NCBI GenBank assembly: GCA_018902385.1
Contig: JABSSW010000077.1
Location: 62,001-126,000 of the forward strand
From: Physcia stellaris
Taxonomy: Eukaryota > Ascomycota > Lecanoromycetes > Caliciales > Physciaceae
Reading direction: 5' to 3'
DNA length: 64,000 bases
Shown: in pieces, positions 12,282 through 24,482 of the stretch
How the letters are laid out: the number at the start of each line of letters is the position of its first letter
Numbering within the stretch: position 1 is the first letter of the stretch
Notes under the pieces: generated by a model
What the model saw: the letters and a program-made list of their open reading frames with translations, nothing else
The model's database searches: none
What the model was told of the DNA's origin: nothing
Made by a program: the position numbers and the translations under genes

Positions 12282-13323
12282 TCATTCGCCCTCCTCGCTG
12301 GTTGCCTCAAAATTCTTCTTCTTACTCTTTTCCTCGGCCTTAGTGCTGGGTTCTTCGTTCTCAGCTTCAGCCTCGGCTTCGGGTTCATCGTTTGCACCGT
12401 CAGTGCTTGGAATAGGTTTTGCATTATATGCGGGCCGCTCCACAGTTTCGCCTTTGGCGGCTAGGACCGCTTCGAGTTCTGGGAGGAGGGCGAGGAGGGC
12501 GTTGAATTGGGGCATTGTGAGGGATATGCCCTATCGTTTGGCGCGGTGAGTGGTTTGCTTGGTTTAATTCGTGGGTTGGGGGGCTGAGAGGTCGGTGAAA
12601 GCAGGAAGGCGTGGGGATGGATGGGGTAATGTATGCTACTTGGTGATAGGTGGCGGTTTGCGACGAGAAAATGGATTTGATGTAAAGGGGAAGAAAATAG
12701 GCACAAGGTAGACGAGGGGATTTGAGAGGAGAAAGAGGCCAAAGACGAACTTTCTTCCCCGGCAGCATCTGTCCATCTTTCTCGTAGTATTCTCGGATAT
12801 TCACCAATGTTTGCCCATTGAACTCGTTGACCGAGACGCGTCGCCTGTCAGATAACTGTTCGCACATGGATCAGCGTTGCTCGTTTCTCATCTGTTGTCC
12901 CATTCTAGAATCGATCTTGCCCATCACCGCCCAAGGGCAGCTGATGGGAGCGAGACAAGGGAAAACAAGCGGACCTCCCAGAACTGCTCCTTCTTCTCAT
13001 CCGACGGAAGCTTTCTCTTTGCTTTCGCCTCTTTTTTGGCCTTCTTGGCCTTAGGCCCAGCATTGGTGTCTGAACCGTCATTGGCCACGAAGCCATCGTC
13101 GGATTCATAGTGTTCGGCGGGGCGCTTCTTGCCTGGTGTTATTGTCAGCCGGACTATATCAAAGCAATTGAATGAGCAATATCTTGGTGGGCACAGATGA
13201 TTCATTGGTGAGTCTTGAGTCAGAGTGGACACTAAGAACAGTGAGGAAGGGAGGAGGGAGCGCGACTGTCATACCGGGCATTGATCCTGACTCCTTCTTT
13301 GCAGTGGATGCACCGCGAGCCAT
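12282..13323 (-). CDS. SUB1: RNA polymerase II transcriptional coactivator Sub1/PC4
   Basis: Four exons (13323-13275, 13132-12975, 12855-12751, 12530-12282) give 186 residues. The PC4 single-stranded-DNA-binding core is at about residues 62-125: FWELSDRRRVSVNEF, LVNIREYYEKDGQMLPGKKG and ISLTMPQFNALLALLPELE are all characteristic. The N-terminus is basic and lysine-rich (KAKKAKKEAKAKRK), fitting nuclear localisation. The acidic C-terminal tail (EAEAEAENEE) is low-complexity and is longer than in human PC4. In the family the protein binds melted promoter DNA and TFIIB and acts in initiation, elongation and the stress response. All four junctions keep the frame and have GT..AG ends. Confidence 0.95.
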
Positions 13324-13700
13324 TGTAAGACTTTGGTGGAGGGTCAGGTTGGAGTTCTGTATTCGATTGGGCTCAACAGATTCAGAGGACAGGACGCTTC
13401 GAAGACTGGAGCTGTATTGCGATGTTGACGTTCATGTGGAGGTGAGGTGAGGTGACAGGCGAGGTGAAGAAAGTGAAAAGTGCAGGCGCGACTAACGCGT
13501 AAAGTGCTCTACGTCACTGCCAAGGAACACGTGATTTATAAAGGTGAAATCTGGATCCGAGTGCTAGTCCCTTGATTGCGAAACGTTCACATCAATTTAT
13601 TGAGATTTCGTTCAATAATTCTCAATTCCAGAGGGATACCAGAATCCCGTTTCGCCCCTCCTTCCCTCCACCTCCACACCTCCACTCCGCTCGAATCCAC
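13324..13700. other. Spacer between Sub1 and PLAC8 genes
   Basis: The two genes are on the minus strand in tandem, so this is the Sub1 promoter and the PLAC8 3' flank. GAGGTGAGGTGAGGTGACAG near 13439 is a small GAGGT repeat. No gene was seen. Confidence 0.5.
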
Positions 13701-14313
13701 CTAAATAACAGGCCCCACAGGCCCCCCAGGCTGATAAGCCATGTTATCTACCTTCTGGTAACCCGCCGGCGTGGCACCCACCCTCGCCATCTCCTCCCTA
13801 CCCTTGACCTCCTTCTCTGATTGGATCAACCCGCAGCAGGCGCAGCACCAGCTTACTAGACAGTCTGTGCAGGCGTTACCCTCAATGCTGTAGCGTTCTC
13901 GAGTGTCGCCGCGGTCGAGGCATTGCAGGATGGCTGAGAGGCCGCAGACCGAAAGAGCACACCAGCCGAAACACTAGGTAATGGATTCAGCTTGGACTGT
14001 GCGGGATGGGTGTGGGCGGGTATGAGGGAGTTTCGAAAGACTTGAGGAAGATGGTGGGAGCAGAAACGGGACAGTGCATAGATGAAAAGGGAGAAGACGT
14101 ACGCTGCCATTGCATCCGCTTGGATTCGGGTCGCTAGGCGCGGATTTCCGAGCTTTGGTCTTTCCGTAAAGCAAACAAGGACACCAGCAGCCGTAACAGC
14201 CTGTTCTCAGACCGAGTGTCAGCAGACGAATTGCTGTGTCGAAAATAAGACGGGGGCATCATACACGTGCCAAAAGGGCTGCAGCAGCCAAAAAGTCCGT
14301 TATTCCACGACAT
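13701..14313 (-). CDS. PLAC8 family cysteine-rich protein
   Basis: Three exons (14313-14265, 14200-14103, 13973-13701) with exact phase matches give 139 residues. The order of motifs is that of fungal PLAC8 proteins: WNNGLFGCCSPFGTCC, then CWCPCLLYGKTKAR, a cysteine-bearing hydrophobic stretch (CFGWCALSVCGLSAILQC), and finally RYSIEGNACTDCLVSWCCAC followed by GLIQSEKEV. Family members are small membrane-associated proteins linked to cell size, metal tolerance or calcium handling in plants; the fungal role is unknown. A second in-frame ATG at 14331 would add six residues. The one at 14313 was chosen because fungal members start directly before WNNGLF. Confidence 0.88.
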
Positions 14314-15477
14314 TGTGATACCGGAGGACACTGTGCGATTGCTGTAGCTTTCGAAGACGTTGATGGCGGAAGAACGTGGAGGTGAAGCTATAGAGCGGCG
14401 AGCCTCGTCTGTTTACAGAAGCGTGACGAAGCAATGTAGATTTTGGGCGGCAAGGGCAGGTATATCAATCCTCAGCTCATCCGGCCCGCGTGTCTGAGAA
14501 TATTTGTTCAGCCCACCACCGAGCCCAAAGTGACGGTGCCATCACTTCAGGCATCCCAACTTTGCAGTTTGGGGGCCGGGCTACCATAGCTCCTTCGACT
14601 AGTACGCGGCCATGTCGGTCATGTTATCTGGAAACCAATAAGAGGCTTGATATTGAGCAATGATCTGGTGTGCGTTGACGCAATTCTCACAGCACTGCCC
14701 CAAGCCGATTCTGAAGGTGTGAAGATTGTGACTTTAATAAGCCGTTTTTATTATCATTGACGGTAAAGTACGTCTGGATCGCCGAGTAAATGTTTCACCT
14801 CGCTCGGCTGCAAGCAAGCAACCGTCGGTTCGGTTCCTTAAATCGAATTCGGAGGACCTTGCACGTTGGGTCACTGCGGGACAATAAACATCCCCGAAGG
14901 GATGACGAAGAAAGGAACCGGTAAGGTACATGTAGTCTCGTATTTAGTGTCAGGATGGGTGTGGCAGAGGAATTCTGGGCTCGGCTTCAGGTCGAAGTTC
15001 AGTGACCCTTCATGGCAAGGCTGAAACGTGTATCTTGGGGCGGAGTGCGGCTGAGGATGCAACATCAAACCCCTTGTCAGGATTGAACTTTACGGATAGA
15101 TATGAACTTATTCGCACGGCAGCTCAGGAGATAGGTAAAGCGACATGCAGATCTGATTGCATGGATTCCAATACACTGAATGGTAACACCTATTACCAAA
15201 TCCTTTCACAGCAACGCTCTTTCAAAACATTTGCCTAGAAGAAGAGAAGGACAAAAGCACCAAGACCCAGTAGGAGGCCTTGAGACTCGAGTCGCCCAAG
15301 GACCTGTAGCCCGAGCCCCTTCAAGTCACCGAACATCCCTACATAGGTCTACCAAGTACGAGACTTCAATGCCTGCAGGAATCTAGCAATAGAACTAACG
15401 CACCAAGCGACCGATATTAACGATGCTGGCATCACTGCCAGCGGTTGTTGGCGCAATTCTTGCAAAGCTGGTCCCCG
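14314..15477. other. Spacer, about 1.2 kb, no gene seen
   Basis: No frame longer than about 80 codons has coding-like composition, and no repeat or RNA gene was recognised. It contains the PLAC8 promoter region at its left end. Confidence 0.5.
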
Positions 15478-16319
15478 TTACTCTTGGTCGGATGTAGCAG
15501 GCTTAAGGGGGAAGTTCATGACTAGGCTACCAATGTAGCAAGTGACTCCCCCATCATCGACGGTGGAGCTCAGACCCGAGATAGTGTAGCGGGCGCCATC
15601 TGCCCAGTTCTCGGGCTTGTCGTTGCACCATGATGCATCTGTGCCGGTCGACCTCTGGCGTTGTGTAAGTAAAAAGACGGGAACGACCCAGGACCACCAC
15701 TTACGATGACAATATTGTTCCATGTCATGGGGCCGAAATCCCATTGCACGTCGTAAAGCTCGAACGTGAAGAAGGCAGATGTGAAAGTCTTTCCAGCTAT
15801 AGTAAGGAGATTATTGTCAGCAAAGATCGACGATCATCATGAGTATCATTCATAGTAATACGGGAAGAACTTACTTAACTCGTCAAGACTATGTGAACTT
15901 GATTCCCCTGTGGCCAGATTCGCCTGGGTGGTGTACCAACTCGTATCGCGCTTGACGGTGCTGAACAGGAGGGTGTCTCCTTCATGGGCATCCTGGTTGT
16001 CATTCCAAGGAAACCCGGGAGAATGCCAACTCCAATAGGTCCAAGTACCGTCACCTTCGTTGTTCAAGAGGTTTTTAATTACACCATCCCGATTACCAGT
16101 CTCGAGGCCAGGCCAGATATTGTAGGAACCCCCATAGGGTGACAGGTACTTGGGCGCTATCATCTCACCGGACAATTCAGTGAATTGCTGATCACCTCCA
16201 GCTGGTAAGCGGAAACGCAAAAAATAGTATGACGGATAAGGGGAAAACTTTGGGATATAGTCAGCGATGATAGGCGAGAGGAGCGAGTAGCCAACTAGAG
16301 ACAGTAGGAGGGACTTCAT
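15478..16319 (-). CDS. Secreted protein, probable concanavalin-like beta-sandwich
   Basis: Three exons (16319-15875, 15796-15705, 15654-15478) give 237 residues. The first ~18 residues (MKSLLLSLVGYSLLSPIIAD) form a signal peptide. The rest has alternating hydrophobic strands and many Trp/Tyr residues: NIWPGLETGNRDGVIKN, WTYWSWHSPGFPWND, GDTLLFSTVKRDTSWY, FTSAFFTFELYDVQWDFG. This pattern resembles fungal extracellular proteins with a jelly-roll fold, including lectin-like and G1-peptidase-like families. I cannot see the paired catalytic Gln/Glu of G1 peptidases, so enzymatic activity is not claimed. It is probably an extracellular protein with carbohydrate or substrate contact. No pathway neighbours are visible. 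Confidence 0.75.
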
Positions 16320-18147
16320 CTTGAGCAGAGTTTTGACAGAGTGAAGGGGCTGAAGAGAATCTGACTCGAGAAGCAAAGATACTGCAGGGGAGGACGTGCG
16401 AAATGGGATAAAGACACGGACAAGAATCTGCGGAGACAATATATACAAAATATGAAGGTTTGCTCAATTTGCAGCTAGTCTCTCGTCTCTTCCCGTCCCG
16501 GACGAACAGCACAGTACGGACGTAGGGGCCTCGTCAGACGGATGCTAAGCCTGCCATTGTTTGCTCAATATCGTCGAACAATTCTATGCCCGTATCCGCC
16601 AACGAAAATCACGCGTACCTCCGATTTATCTCAGGTTTGGCTGTAGCAAAGGCCTGTCGGACGGTATCTTACCTCGCTGTGATGACGATTGGAAGATGAT
16701 GTCTTCACTTGAGGATGGGAAAAGCTCTATCGGATCAATGGTGAACACACTTCCCGTTCCGGGCAACAATTCTCGTGATGACGATGCCTTCACTGCAGCA
16801 CGCAGCCTCTTTCAGCATCCTGCCGCGTTCACACGAAAGTCAATAATTGTCGATCCGCAGTGCGGAATGAAGAGAATTTCGAAGTGAAGCTGACTCTTAC
16901 TAGTCCGTGGCAAAGCATTGATCAAGGGCTAGTTTTTGAGCACTGTACCTTTGAGACGTCAATGTCTTGGGATCGAAGTTGTGCAGAGGTTCACCCCATG
17001 AGCTGCCGAGCTGATCACCGTGTTTAGTCAATGATCAATCTATGGGTGAGTGACCTGGACGAGATTCTCAACTTTACTCCAAGGTCGGGAAATATCGGTC
17101 TCCTTTTCTATCTTGGAGTTTCTTGAGCTCAGATGCTGACAAGCAGAGCTAATAAAATTGCAGAAGCTGTTTCACTTACCAGGAAGACTTCTGAGGAAGA
17201 GTTATGCTCCATGCCACATAAAACGAGGGTCGGCAAACTGCAAGCTACTTGCCTCCTACGACCTGATCACCACTCTTCTAGGCCAGGTACCAAAGTCTCG
17301 CCATCTCATGGGACAACAGCGGCCGAATTCCGACATAATTCGTTTACATGGTTCCAATAGCCCGTAGTTCATAGTATCTTTCCACTAGCTACTAACGATA
17401 TTACCATTTTGGTGCCTTCGCGCCGATAAACTGTCAAGAATACGCTCGCCTTGATCAGACTCATACAAATACACATGACTCTTATGAGAACTTACTGATC
17501 TACACCATAAATGGACCATCAAACCCAAGGGCCAATCCAAAGCTCCCCTTCCGAATGGGCTGTAGGTTGTTGTATCTACTATTCCGCACCCTCCTCTCAA
17601 TGTAGATATCGGATAATCTTCTTTTCAAGCTTTTTAGGCTAGCTAAGACGCAATGTTGTACCGGTTTGTGGGGTTTCGTTTGTTGCAATAAGTATGCAGA
17701 CCATAGGACGCCATCAGAATCGTATATCATATGCATCTACGCAGTAGACTTTCTGTTATGGCTGTTGGTTGGCGCCTTCAAGTTTGCAAGGCGGCTTCAA
17801 CCATTGTCTCAAGACGGGAAATAGGTCGTTCCATTCAGCGCCAAAAGTAAATGGAACTCGGACCTTGACATGGAAGCTGGAAATCGTTTTACCGCCATTG
17901 CTATGAAAACGAATACGTAAGGGTAAAAGTGTCTAGTTGGCTTTCAACCAATCTTCTTGTAGGGGAGAAATCTAGCCCTCGGGCACGCCCGTGCATTAAT
18001 TAGTCGAGTCAGCGGGAGACTGCCCAGCCGATATGCGAGCTGTATAGGCTCGGGACTCCACCCAGAGCCGCAACGCCATATGAAAGTCAGCCCGATGCCT
18101 GCTAGGAAGCCATCTTGGCCGACTCGAGTCTTTATCTCGAGATCATC
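16320..18147. other. Spacer, about 1.8 kb
   Basis: This contains the promoters of the two flanking secreted-protein genes, which are transcribed away from each other. Open frames such as 16561-16887 (+) and 17500-17736 (-) are weakly coding-like, but neither shows a domain or joins to a second exon convincingly. Confidence 0.4.
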
Positions 18148-18705
18148 ATGTATCCTATTCATTTGTCATGTCTATGGCTTTTGCTACTGTTCTCGGCAAC
18201 CAAGCTAAATGCTAGTCCCACTTCCATGAGCTTCTCTTCCAGCAATAGAACGATTATCATTAATGATGATGCAGCAATGATTTCCACTGACTCCACTGGC
18301 TCTTCAACTCATCTGACGCCGCGAGAGCTTCCTTTTCCTGTACAACAGTATTACCAGGAGCTGAACGCGGACTGGAATGCAGCATCTCAGGAAGCCCAAG
18401 CCCTATTACCCACTCACCAGAGCGCAGATTTACTCGCAGACTTCTATCATTCGGTTCTATCGATGTGTACGGCCATGATAGCAGCAAACGCACCATTTGC
18501 TCCGTATGGTGGATCTTTCATGTACGGTGCACTCAGTTTACATTTTGACAGCATAGGTGGTGCTATTTCCTGGGCTTTAGTCCGAGCTTTCGCAGACTGG
18601 ATGCTGCTGACCACTGCACATGGGTTCACCAGTACTTACACCTTATGGCTGAACAACCACGCCACGGGTCACGCCGTACGATTCACGCTGAAAGCTGGGC
18701 AATGA
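18148..18705 (+). CDS. Secreted hypothetical protein of an uncharacterised fungal family
   Basis: A single exon from ATG 18148 gives 185 residues. It starts with a signal peptide (MYPIHLSCLWLLLLFSATKL). A low-complexity Ser/Thr region follows, then a helical-looking part: FYHSVLSMCTAMIAANAPF, GGSFMYGALSLHFDS, ISWALVRAFADWML and HGFTSTYTLW. The blocks resemble uncharacterised secreted proteins of plant-associated ascomycetes, recognised by pattern only. The frame closes at 18705, but the next frame stays coding-like (GNEIRIEDREQEEASKTTTS) to a stop at 18826. The natural C-terminus may therefore be longer, with a one-base shift before 18705. An earlier in-frame ATG at 18115 would place ten extra residues before the signal peptide and was not used. 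Confidence 0.6.
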   Translation: MYPIHLSCLWLLLLFSATKLNASPTSMSFSSSNRTIIINDDAAMISTDSTGSSTHLTPRELPFPVQQYYQELNADWNAASQEAQALLPTHQSADLLADFYHSVLSMCTAMIAANAPFAPYGGSFMYGALSLHFDSIGGAISWALVRAFADWMLLTTAHGFTSTYTLWLNNHATGHAVRFTLKAGQ

Positions 18706-21486
18706 GATCCGAATTGAGGACCGTGAACAGGAAGAAGCATCGAAAACCACGACCTCAACATCAAGGCATTCTCAGACGGTCACCTGGACACCGAGTCGCC
18801 GCAGAGTTGATGCAAATTGGCGTTGAACGCCATTTCTACTCCCGCGCTACAGCGGGCCAACGATCTTCAGCCGATACCTGGGGGAAAGGTGTCGCACGAT
18901 ACCACATAATTGGTAAGGACGTCGGAAGATCTGTCGCTAGCTCTAGGCTCGAGCACTGCTGCATCTGGCGCTTAACGAAATTTTCATTATGTCAGTGCCG
19001 TGCTTGCATAATCTGCCGTGCCTGCATAAACCACCACTCGCGTATCGCTTCACAGGCAGGGACTCCTCTTAGCTCAACGGTCAGGGATGCGACCGAAACA
19101 TTGAATTGACGTCTGATCGTGCTGATGAAAAATTTTCCAATCACGATCAGTGCGTCGGTACAGCCTTATTCGGTCCATTGGACACATCGGGCAAGAAGTG
19201 GCAAAGACTGGCACACTGCTGAAGATCAATGTCAATCTGTTCTCTACCAGATCATCTCCAGACCATCTCCAGATCAGGCCGCGAACTGATGGAGGACATC
19301 AAAAATATACTCAGTCAGCATCTCTGGTGTAAATAGCCAGCTTTAGAATAGCCTCTTTGGTCCCAGCAGTGCTGGCCCGGCCGTGTACATGCTATTTCAG
19401 GGCCAGGAGTCCTAAATTGAATGACAAGACCTCAATCCCACGGTTACCGCGCCGCAGCCCCTTTGGTATGCCCATCAAGCCCTCACAATTCACTCACCAA
19501 AGTGCTATCTCTCCCCTGAACGTTGCCATGCCCCAAGGAACCCAATCAACAGACATAGTCGCCGACTGGCAAAAATGAACTTACCTCCTACCGAACGAGG
19601 CAAACGCATGCGAGGTTATCTAAGGAATCAGCCCTCGAGAGGATTTAGACTAGGAGCCGTGTGTCTAGACCACGGGCTGTTTGTACGACGTGATCCCGGA
19701 TTAATGCAGATGCTTTGGAGCAAGGCAAGACAGCGCTGACTGATTACACTGAATGCAAATATACTGGATAGTACGACAGCTCTCTACGCGATGCGCAGTG
19801 ACGACTAATCATATCAAACCGGTCTCCCATATTCTGCTCCCTACTATATTCAATCGTGACAAGATGCGAATTGATCCTTGATGGAAGCAAAGTATATGAA
19901 TAAGACATCGTCTTCAATGTCGTCTCGAGTTTGGTGATCGGAGGTCTGGCAGGGTATGTGCTGAATATCGCACCACTTCGAATCAGGTTATGGGATACTT
20001 GCTGTCCGAAGTGGTATAGTACATCTACGAGTCCTGGGATCCATGCCAGTAGACCTCTATCCTTCTCTATATCTTTCCCCGCTCATTCTTACAGCCGCTC
20101 ACGAAATGCCCTGCAAACGCCTCTCAGGCTGCTCCCCCAGCGAATCATGGAAGGCCCCTCAAAAGCTTCTAGAGCCGTATTTCGCGGGCGCCTTAGGCTC
20201 ATCACCAGATGAACCTCGCATGAAACCCTTTCTGCAACCTCCCAACCTCCCACCTGAGAACCACTTGAATAGTCTCTCCCCCACCCCTTCAGCGCCCTAC
20301 CTCCCGACGCATCCCTTATCCAGCCCCCTCACCACAACAAAAGAAGAACTAAGAACCCAGAAACGTGATCAAGGTGCATATCGCCCCAACTACCAGAATG
20401 AAGACACTTCATCACTTATTTGATCCTACTCGACGAGAGCTTTTATCTTCCGAACCAAGGCGCGAGAGACTGAATTGTTGATTGCGTCTTCTCTTAGATC
20501 TAAGATCGAAGCCTCGCACCTTGCTCCCATCGTCTATCGCAGAACCCCAAGTCATATCCCAGCTATCTGTGACTGCGAGGACTTTGGCACAAAGAACGCA
20601 TACATTCCCACTTTTTAAGGGGGAGGGGAATCGTCTACCGATAGCTAGGGGATCTACGTATAGCCCTACGACCGTGTGGGTGGGGTGGCTTGGACTGCCC
20701 TCCGCCAATTCGTTTCCTTGGGTTGGGAATGGATGGTGTTGATGTTGATAGAGTTGGCTGTATGGCAAAGAGCTGGGACGGGGCTGGGTTTGCTCAGTTG
20801 GGAATTGGTGTCGATGAAATTGGCTGTATGTCTTATGAAAATCGGAAACTTGGGAACAACTCGATATCAGTGGAAGGAATCAGGCTAGCGTGCGTGGGAT
20901 TGCGCGATTGGCTTGGGGTGTGAATAATTCTAGGGGTTGTCAAGATTTGGGGATGTGGGGATGTGGGGATGGATGGTAGGGTAGGGGTGGTTTTGATATA
21001 TATATATGTGCATGTATGATCTATACTTGCGAAAGCTGAGGATGGAGAGATTGCTCGCAGAGAAGAAAAAAGGAAAAGTATTCCCAATCCCCAACCCGCA
21101 ATTTCTTCCTCCACCGATGTTACCACTTTCGAGATACGGGCGACGATTGTGGAGCCTAGTATACATCTCTATGAAATTTAGGGTGTGCTGAGAATTGACG
21201 TTAGAAGCTGTCCTGGGTGGTTGGACGGAGCAGGGGGGACTGTGATAAGGATTCGCTATAGGATTCTATGAACGAGGTATACCGATTCTAGACTTATAAC
21301 GCCAGGCCATCCCCATTGCCCCTGGACCTCAAAAACACCCTCGCTATGCATGAGCCGCTCACTCTATCTGTCATTGAGCGCCCTTCTATCCTTATCCCAT
21401 CCCCATGACCTACAGCCCCCGGAAAGGCAGGCGTGTCTCCGAAGCCCTTCATATAATAATAAGAAACCGAAAAGTAAGAACGAACC
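18706..21486. other. Spacer, about 2.8 kb, with a G-rich tract
   Basis: No identifiable gene is present. A frame at 20043-20423 (+) begins with ATG and is proline/serine-rich at its end. It could be a small hypothetical protein, but there is no supporting domain. The right end is the 3' flank of the phospholipase gene. Confidence 0.4.
20949..20990 (+). repeat. G-rich tract with quadruplex potential
   Basis: Three tandem GGGGATGT units are followed by GGATGGTAGGGTAGGGGTGG. This meets the usual four-run G-quadruplex pattern. A short (TA)n run follows at about 20998. It lies 500 bp beyond the stop of the minus-strand phospholipase gene. Confidence 0.6.
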
Positions 21487-24482
21487 TCAACGCCGCATAA
21501 CCCGTTGCCGACTCAGCAACTGGCTAACCATAAAATGGCTCACATCCTCATCAGCCCAGTAACTCAAATGGCTCGCGATACTAGCAATGAGCGAAATATC
21601 AAACACGCCCTCCTGGATACTGAAATCCACCCTCCCGTTCCCGTTCAGGGCGCGCACTTTCCCTTCTTCCCGCCGCGCCCGCTCGTCGGACTCGGCATCG
21701 AGCGGGTCGGAGCTCTGTTGCCGTTTCTGGAAGCCGGCGTAGAGGGTTTCGATTTCGCTGTCTATGAGGGTTGGGGGGTGTTCGGCTGGTGTGTCGTCGC
21801 TTTTCGAGGCGCCATCTGGGGAATGGAGGGTTGATGATGAGGATGGGATACTGGCAGGTGCGCCGCTGGAGGTCGGGGCGCGCAGCACCTGAGGGTTGGA
21901 GACGGATTGAGAGGAAGACAGCTGCCCATCGCCTGTGAGGCCCAGGCTGCGGTTTAGCAGACTGCTCGCTACGCCAGACGTAAAATTTGTCCAGAGTCCC
22001 GACACGCTCTGGCCCACTCGTGCGCCGATACCGGTGATGCCGGCGCCCGGGGCTCCGAAGATGCCTTTCTTGGTGTACGGAAGTGGCTGAGGTTTCAATG
22101 ATGACATGGCTGGGGATATGAGCGGTTCGATACGGTAGGCGATGGGATCGGCGGGGTGGAAGATATTGAAGAGTTGCTGGCACTTGGGTGATGAGACGGT
22201 GATGGAGAGGATCTCTTCGTCGTTGGCACTGGCGCCGTTGTTGGCTGCTGCGCCGAGAAAAGGGTCGTCGAGAGCGTCCGGATCCATTGGGCTTTGGGAG
22301 GCGGGAGCATTCGGAGAGCGGCCGGCAATGCGTCGCCCTTTGAGCATTTGGTAGAGACCAAGAGGCGAGCCAAGGCAGAAGAAGGATTCAACATCAAAGT
22401 TCAGAGCTAAATCCGGGGTGTGGTCCGATATTTGGGTACTGCCGCCTCGGCGGGAATGTCGTTTATTTCGCGATAGGCTTGGGGCTAACTTGAGAGGGCT
22501 TTGTTGGCGGCAGAGAATATCAAAGAGGATGGCTGAGCCGAGGGAGTGGCCTATCAGGCTGACTTTTCCGTTGAACTTGGGGTTGCGCTGCATGAAGAGT
22601 TCGTAAATGCGGTTGCATTCGCGCTGGACGATGCCCGAGATGTGCTCCCTGTACGCAGATTGATAAAGCAATATATCCAATGCTAGGTCTGAGATGAGAT
22701 TTCGTATGGCGGGCACCCCTTCAACAGTGATGTCTTCCAAGCTGGGATACTTCTCATCCTCGCCAAAGGCATCAGCATCGGTGAGATCCTGCTCCTTGCT
22801 GTTCTGCTTGAAGCTTTGCTTGGGGAAATCCAAAAGATGCCGCCACATTACAGGCAAGACTTGAACACGGCAATTCTTTGGTAGCTTCTCGACTTCGTTG
22901 TTGAGCGCTTGTAGGTCCGGCGAGTTGTCATATACGCTTTTCAGCGTCTTTCTCAGCACGTTCACATCATGGATGAAATTGATGCTCTCCAAGCGTAGGC
23001 CCAGCCTTTGTCCAATGCCATGCGTCACAAGAATGAGATGTTCGATCTCGCGACCTTGGTCATCCCCGTCGGAGTCTCTGTAGTCTTTCCGAAACTGATC
23101 TTCATCCCGCTTGCGAGCCGCTTCTTCCTCCTTTGAAGGATCTTCGGGTTCTGGCGAAATGATTAGAGATGACATCTGTCTTTCCAGTTTCAACAGCCTT
23201 GGCTCGGAGTCTGACTCTGCTGCCTCGGCTTCTCGCGTCGTAGCAGCTTCATCTGAGACTTTTGGTTCAGCTCCTCGATCTTTGGGGTCGGCCAGAGTAG
23301 GCTCAACATTGTTTGAACTCGACTCTGCTCCCACTTCCGATTTCTTTTCTTTACTCTTAACAGCTTCGGTAAACCCGCGAACGACTTTCATCCCTCCCAG
23401 GTGACCGCCTCCAGCAAAGCGTTGATATACTGTGCTACTCATGCGAGACAAAAAGTCATCTGTTAGAAGCCATGCCACGGTAGCATCCTGATAGGTAACT
23501 ACTGAGTTCATGTAATTACCGAATAGACGCTGCGTTTGGAGTTCAAACTTTGCAGTAATATTAGGGCTAGTCGCTTCCTCTTTGTCCTTGTTGATATCCT
23601 CAGATGAAATGCTTCTCGTAGGTCGAGGCTTTGAATCAGGCCTCTGGTCTTGACGCCCTGGTGGATCCATCGATACCGGTCTCGATCTAGGTTTGTTGTC
23701 CGAAGAAGGCGGTGCTAGATTCTCGTATCGCCATGGTTTTATTTTCAGGTATCCTTCTTCCAGCTGAATTGCCAAGTTCTCGTCACATGGGCGGAGATTG
23801 GAACCTTCCTGGTGAAACCAACTGCCACGCCGTACATCGTATATGGGGCCCAGCCAGTATGTTGGTGCTAGTTCACGCTTCTCGACGTCTACATCGAACA
23901 AAAAGTCCTCGTTGACAGGCACCTTGATCTTTCCTCCTTTCTCCGTGCTTGTGGAGTCATTGATGCTGGTATTCTTCTTTGATCCAACATCCTCAAGACT
24001 GGTCTCCGAAAGCCTGGCGGTCATCTTTCCAATGTCTCCGCTGGATTGATCTACCTTGTCCGACTCGGCATCCTCGACTAGTCGCTGGAAAGCAGCCTCT
24101 ATCGAGCGGGAATCCCTGGCTGAGAAGCCTGTGTACTTTTTAGGTAGAGGTAGAGGTTTGGCATCCTTGGAGGATTTATCTAGCGGTTGCGGCTTGCGCT
24201 TTGGAACCTACGAGCAGGTCAGCGCAAAGTTCACACAGTGCAGGTAGGCAATCTTACATCTATTGCGTAAAACCATCTGATGTTGGACTTGGGGCAATCG
24301 GAAGGGTAGTCTTTGCGACTTAGACGGTGACGCGCCGTGATGGTATGATCGTCTCCCTTGGATTTCTCCAGCGGTGCAGGCGTCGCCTTATCCTCCTTAC
24401 TGCCATGGTCAGGCTTCGGGGTGTTACTCCTTGACGGCCAGGGAGAGATGGACTCTAGGAAGCTTTTCTGGGTAGCAGCCAT
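21487..24482 (-). CDS. DDHD-domain phospholipase (PA-PLA1 family)
   Basis: Two exons (24482-24258, 24207-21487) give 981 residues. PA-PLA1/DDHD enzymes hydrolyse phosphatidic acid and related lipids on internal membranes; the yeast relative is YOR022C. The lipase nucleophile elbow VSLIGHSLGSAILFDI is near residue 629. The DDHD domain follows: FFCLGSPLGLYQMLKG, QLFNIFHPADPIAYRIEPLI and, at the end, VDFSIQEGVFDISLIASIAS, SYWADEDVSHF. An upstream block (IRWFYAIDV, YWLGPIYDVRRGSWF, QEGSNLRPCDENLAIQLEEG) matches the WWE-like N-terminal region of the family. Disordered acidic linkers separate the blocks. ATG 24482 was chosen; upstream sequence in this frame offers no other ATG. It is divergently transcribed from the thioesterase gene, with 321 bp between the starts. 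Confidence 0.93.

Noticed and set aside
15478-16319. Interpretation of the secreted beta-sandwich protein as an active G1 peptidase (eqolisin)
   Set aside because: The paired Gln/Glu catalytic sequence context is not visible. Only the strand pattern is similar.
21599-22397. Arg/Pro/His-rich minus-strand frames within the phospholipase
   Set aside because: They overlap the DDHD coding frame on the same strand in other phases and have no independent evidence.
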